Shown: one piece after another, positions 61,548 to 64,000 of the stretch | How the letters are laid out: every line of letters begins with the position of its first letter | How positions within the stretch are numbered: the first letter of the stretch is position 1 | Assembly (NCBI GenBank): GCA_947652115.1 | Contig: OX393566.1 | Coordinates: 20,222,906 to 20,286,905 of the forward strand | Reading direction: 5' to 3' | DNA: 64,000 nt | Origin: Blastomussa wellsi | Taxonomy: Eukaryota; Cnidaria; Anthozoa; Scleractinia; Plerogyridae | Translations under genes and position numbers: made by a program | Notes under the pieces: model-generated | The model's input: the letters and a program-made list of their open reading frames with translations, nothing else | What the model was told of the DNA's origin: nothing | The model's database searches: none

Positions 61548-63652
61548 ATGGTGGAAAAATCCAAACCCGCGGCCACAGCAAATAAACAAGACGCCCTGAC
61601 GAAACGACCAGGTATGCGATGCTCATGCCTTCATTACTATTTCATGACGGAGGTGGTTATTCAATTATCGTCTCGATAAATGTTTAATTATTTTGGCGAT
61701 AGTTGTTTGCATTAGTATCGTGTGTTTATAAGCGTTTACGAGTCCCCATCTATCTATTTTGACCGCGTATAAAAATCACATGTTTGTGAAGTGAGCTACA
61801 CAGTAAAGCACTGGTTTGAAGACAATTTTATAGGGCAATTTCTTGGCTTTTAGCAATAATTTCAGTCCTAACTGGAAGGTAAAGGTTTGTTTTTCTTACG
61901 GGTGAAAAAAAAAAAGAAAACGAAAAACGCTTAGTATTGTCATTTGTAGAATAAAGATTGACTGGCGGTATGTTTTGAGAGTGGTGGTGGAGGGGAGTTT
62001 AAAGTATCAGTGACGTCACTCATTGTCATTAATATGCCAACCAGAAAACTATTGGCTAGTGAAATAATGGCTAGTGTAAACTATTGGCTAGTGTAAACAA
62101 ATATCTTCCCTATGTGGGTTATACGGGGACGTGCCGCTGGATGGGTTGTGATGTTTGACTCCTCAGTCCTGAACAGGGTATATAATTTCAAGGGAGTCTG
62201 TCCTAAGCGGCCTTATGACCCAGCATGGATGATGAGGATAAGTAGAGTCTGTCCTAAACATAGTCTGGAGTCGTCCTAGACAGGGTATGGCTTCAAGACT
62301 TGCATTGAGTTTTAAGCATATCAAAATCAGAAATTTTAATCGGTATTTATTTTGCCGGTCATCAGTCAACATGAGATCATTTTCAGGACTATATGTTAGC
62401 GCTATAGTATAAGAAACGTTATTTTTGTTGTAAACTGGGTCAGGGATTCAAACCCCCTGCGGCACCCCTATGTCACACTGACAACAGAGGAACAAGAAGA
62501 CAAAAAATCAAGCAGTGAAAAACACATATCCACTCTGCTGACTAACGTTGATTGTGTCTAACTTATAATAGCCTGAATTACTTTTAGCCACATATTAAAT
62601 GGAATCATTAACAAAATATTTGTTAACTGATTTATCTTTGACATACCATTGACCACAACTCACAGACTGTAGTACTTTTTGAGACCCCTGTGAAGAGAGC
62701 GTCTGTCTTTACAGAGTGGCCTGGTCTCCTGAGGTGACTGGCATCAGTGAAAAATGAAACCAATGATTGAACAAAGTTCATGTGATACTCAGGAAACCAG
62801 TCATTTCACCTATATGTCGATTCACCTAGACACATTCTGGGTCGTTTTACCTACACTGAAGTTGATTTGCCTACACTACATGTGTTGAGCAAACTGCTAC
62901 ACTTACCTACCACATTCTTGATAACCAATTTACACATTTTAAAAGTTGTTTATAATTTTTGTCTTCTGTGTTTTGATTTGATCTGTTTCATTGTGTCAGA
63001 CATGTTGCTGCCCACATGCCAGCAGGCATAATGGGCATGAGTGAGTGAGTGAGTGAGTGATTGTGTCAGACAACACAAATTTGCACTATCTCAAAAACGA
63101 TATAAGATTGTGCACGCAAAATGACTTGTAGATGAAACGACCAACATCCATTTCTCAAATGTGCTTATACAGTGAGTATGTTTTGGTTCAAATTTTTTAT
63201 TCATTTCTTTCAAACTCATTATCATCCATTATGGTAACTGTTCCCTGAAACAAAAGAAAATAAAATCTGAACCAAGGATAACAATTTAATTGAACCAGTC
63301 AGCATGTACATGCACCCTGATCTGACTTGTACAAGTGTACAAATATACACCAAACAAACATTTGGCAATAAATTAACAACAAAATTCAGATTGTTCTGTT
63401 TCTCAAAAGGTATACTAAAGAAGACATCAGGCCTGTCACTAGAACCAGTTCCTGAATTTGCAGAATCCCATGAGATTCAAAGAGCAGATTCCAACCTAGA
63501 AATTGTTGGAAGTGAAGTAAGTTGTTTTATATGTACAAGAGACAGAGCTCTATTTAAACATAATAATTTCATTGTGTTTTCAACTGATTCAGGTTTTTTT
63601 TTTCATGTTAGGCTCCACATGTGGCACTTTCCTGTTGTTGTGAATTTAGATA
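61548..63652 (+). CDS. Possible three-exon gene start, unknown product
   Basis: Exon 1 61548-61611: ATG then VEKSKPAATANKQDALTKRP, donor CCAG|GTATGC, phase 1. Exon 2 63410-63516: acceptor TTTCTCAAAAG, encoding ILKKTSGLSLEPVPEF and further, ending in phase 0 at GTAAGTT. A third piece after CATGTTAG (63600s) would add about 13 codons to a stop near 63652. The phases agree, which is the main support. No domain recognised; the splice choice is by eye, and further exons may lie beyond the window. Confidence 0.3.
61612..63409. other. Putative intron or intergenic, nothing recognised
   Basis: No domain-bearing frame. Contains a short GAGT array at 63041-63060 and a tRNA-3'-like GGGATTCAAACCCCC near 62450 without a matching acceptor stem. 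Confidence 0.3.
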
Positions 63653-63789
63653 ACCCACAAATATTACAGCTGGCAAACAATGACTCCTTGGCCACATACC
63701 CTTATATTATAGGGAGACTTACCTTCACTGAATTGCTGTTGCTGTTACAATAAATAGAAAATTATATATATATAAAATAAATTGACTTT

Positions 63790-64000
63790 GTTCAACGAGG
63801 GAAGCACGTAACAATCTTGCAACTGACAAACCTGTGGCCCTCGCATCCTGGATCGAATTGGAATTTGGAGGTGCTTGTTTTTATGGAGGGAGGAAAACCG
63901 GAGAACTCTTAGAAAAACCCTCTGAGCAAGGACGAGAACCGAAACGACGCAAGGTCCGGGGATCGAACCTGGGCCACATTGGTGGATGGAGTTTCCGCTC
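63790..64000 (-). repeat. tRNA-related SINE, truncated by the window edge
   Basis: On the minus strand the right end reads CCACCAATGTGGCCCAGG followed by TTCGATCCCCGG, a good RNA polymerase III B box (GGTTCGAtcCC). The adjoining GGAGGAAAACCGGAG and AAAACCCTCTGAGCAAGG blocks are, from memory, a common interspersed repeat in cnidarians. Confidence 0.5.

Noticed and set aside
62440..62470. tRNA gene
   Set aside because: Only a T-arm-like GGGATTCAAACCCCC; no acceptor stem or A box placed correctly.

Overview
The window is animal nuclear DNA, most likely from a cnidarian (anthozoan/stony coral). The evidence is split exons with GT..AG borders, single-exon class A GPCRs, Golgi sulfotransferase paralogs, a secreted-protein gene assembled from phase-1 EGF, TSP1 and chitin-binding exons, and abundant Penelope-like, LINE, TTAA-, hAT- and CACTA-type elements. 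The taxon is inferred from gene content; no species marker is present.

Layout. 1-8 kb: two paralogous GPCR genes on the minus strand, a 16-17-bp minisatellite, and two non-autonomous transposons (hAT-like at 6657-6983, TTAA-type at 7202-7817). 8.25-15.35 kb: a carbohydrate sulfotransferase gene cut in two by a 5.9-kb CACTA-like transposon (8557-14480) that carries a zinc-finger gene and a SAM-domain/kinase gene. 17.8-24.1 kb: a Penelope-like remnant, an intact sulfotransferase paralog and two TTAA MITEs lying back to back. 24-31 kb: a gag-like exon, a 7-bp minisatellite, inverted repeats and a LINE tail. 31.9-56.2 kb: exons of a secreted EGF-TSP1-chitin-binding gene; the 22.7-kb EGF-TSP1 intron holds more TTAA elements and a complete Polinton/Maverick. 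57-64 kb: nested Penelope-like fragments, microsatellites, a weakly supported gene start and a SINE.

The centrepiece is the Polinton at 37316-54381 (17,066 bp). It has 127-bp identical terminal inverted repeats, an exact 6-bp target duplication (ATTGTT), and sits inside a TTAA-type MITE. A second MITE copy at 7202-7817 preserves the unoccupied site. It encodes a protein-primed family B DNA polymerase, a DDE integrase with chromodomain-like tail, an adenain-like protease, a capsid-gene block, a phospholipase A2-like protein, a large fibre-like protein, a BRO-N/VRR-NUC-like fusion, small DNA-binding proteins, a two-TM SLATT-like protein and a candidate late transcription factor. Two AT-rich upstream motifs divide its genes into a structural class (TAACATAATAGTATA type) and a replication/regulatory class (ATATAATATATAGAATG type), suggesting virus-like early/late control. 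I could not find a packaging ATPase.

The element looks young by its TIRs, yet about nine reading-frame lesions are visible, several at A homopolymers, and the integrase has an in-frame stop. Polymerase and capsid frames are open. Either the copy is newly inactivated or the assembly has homopolymer errors.
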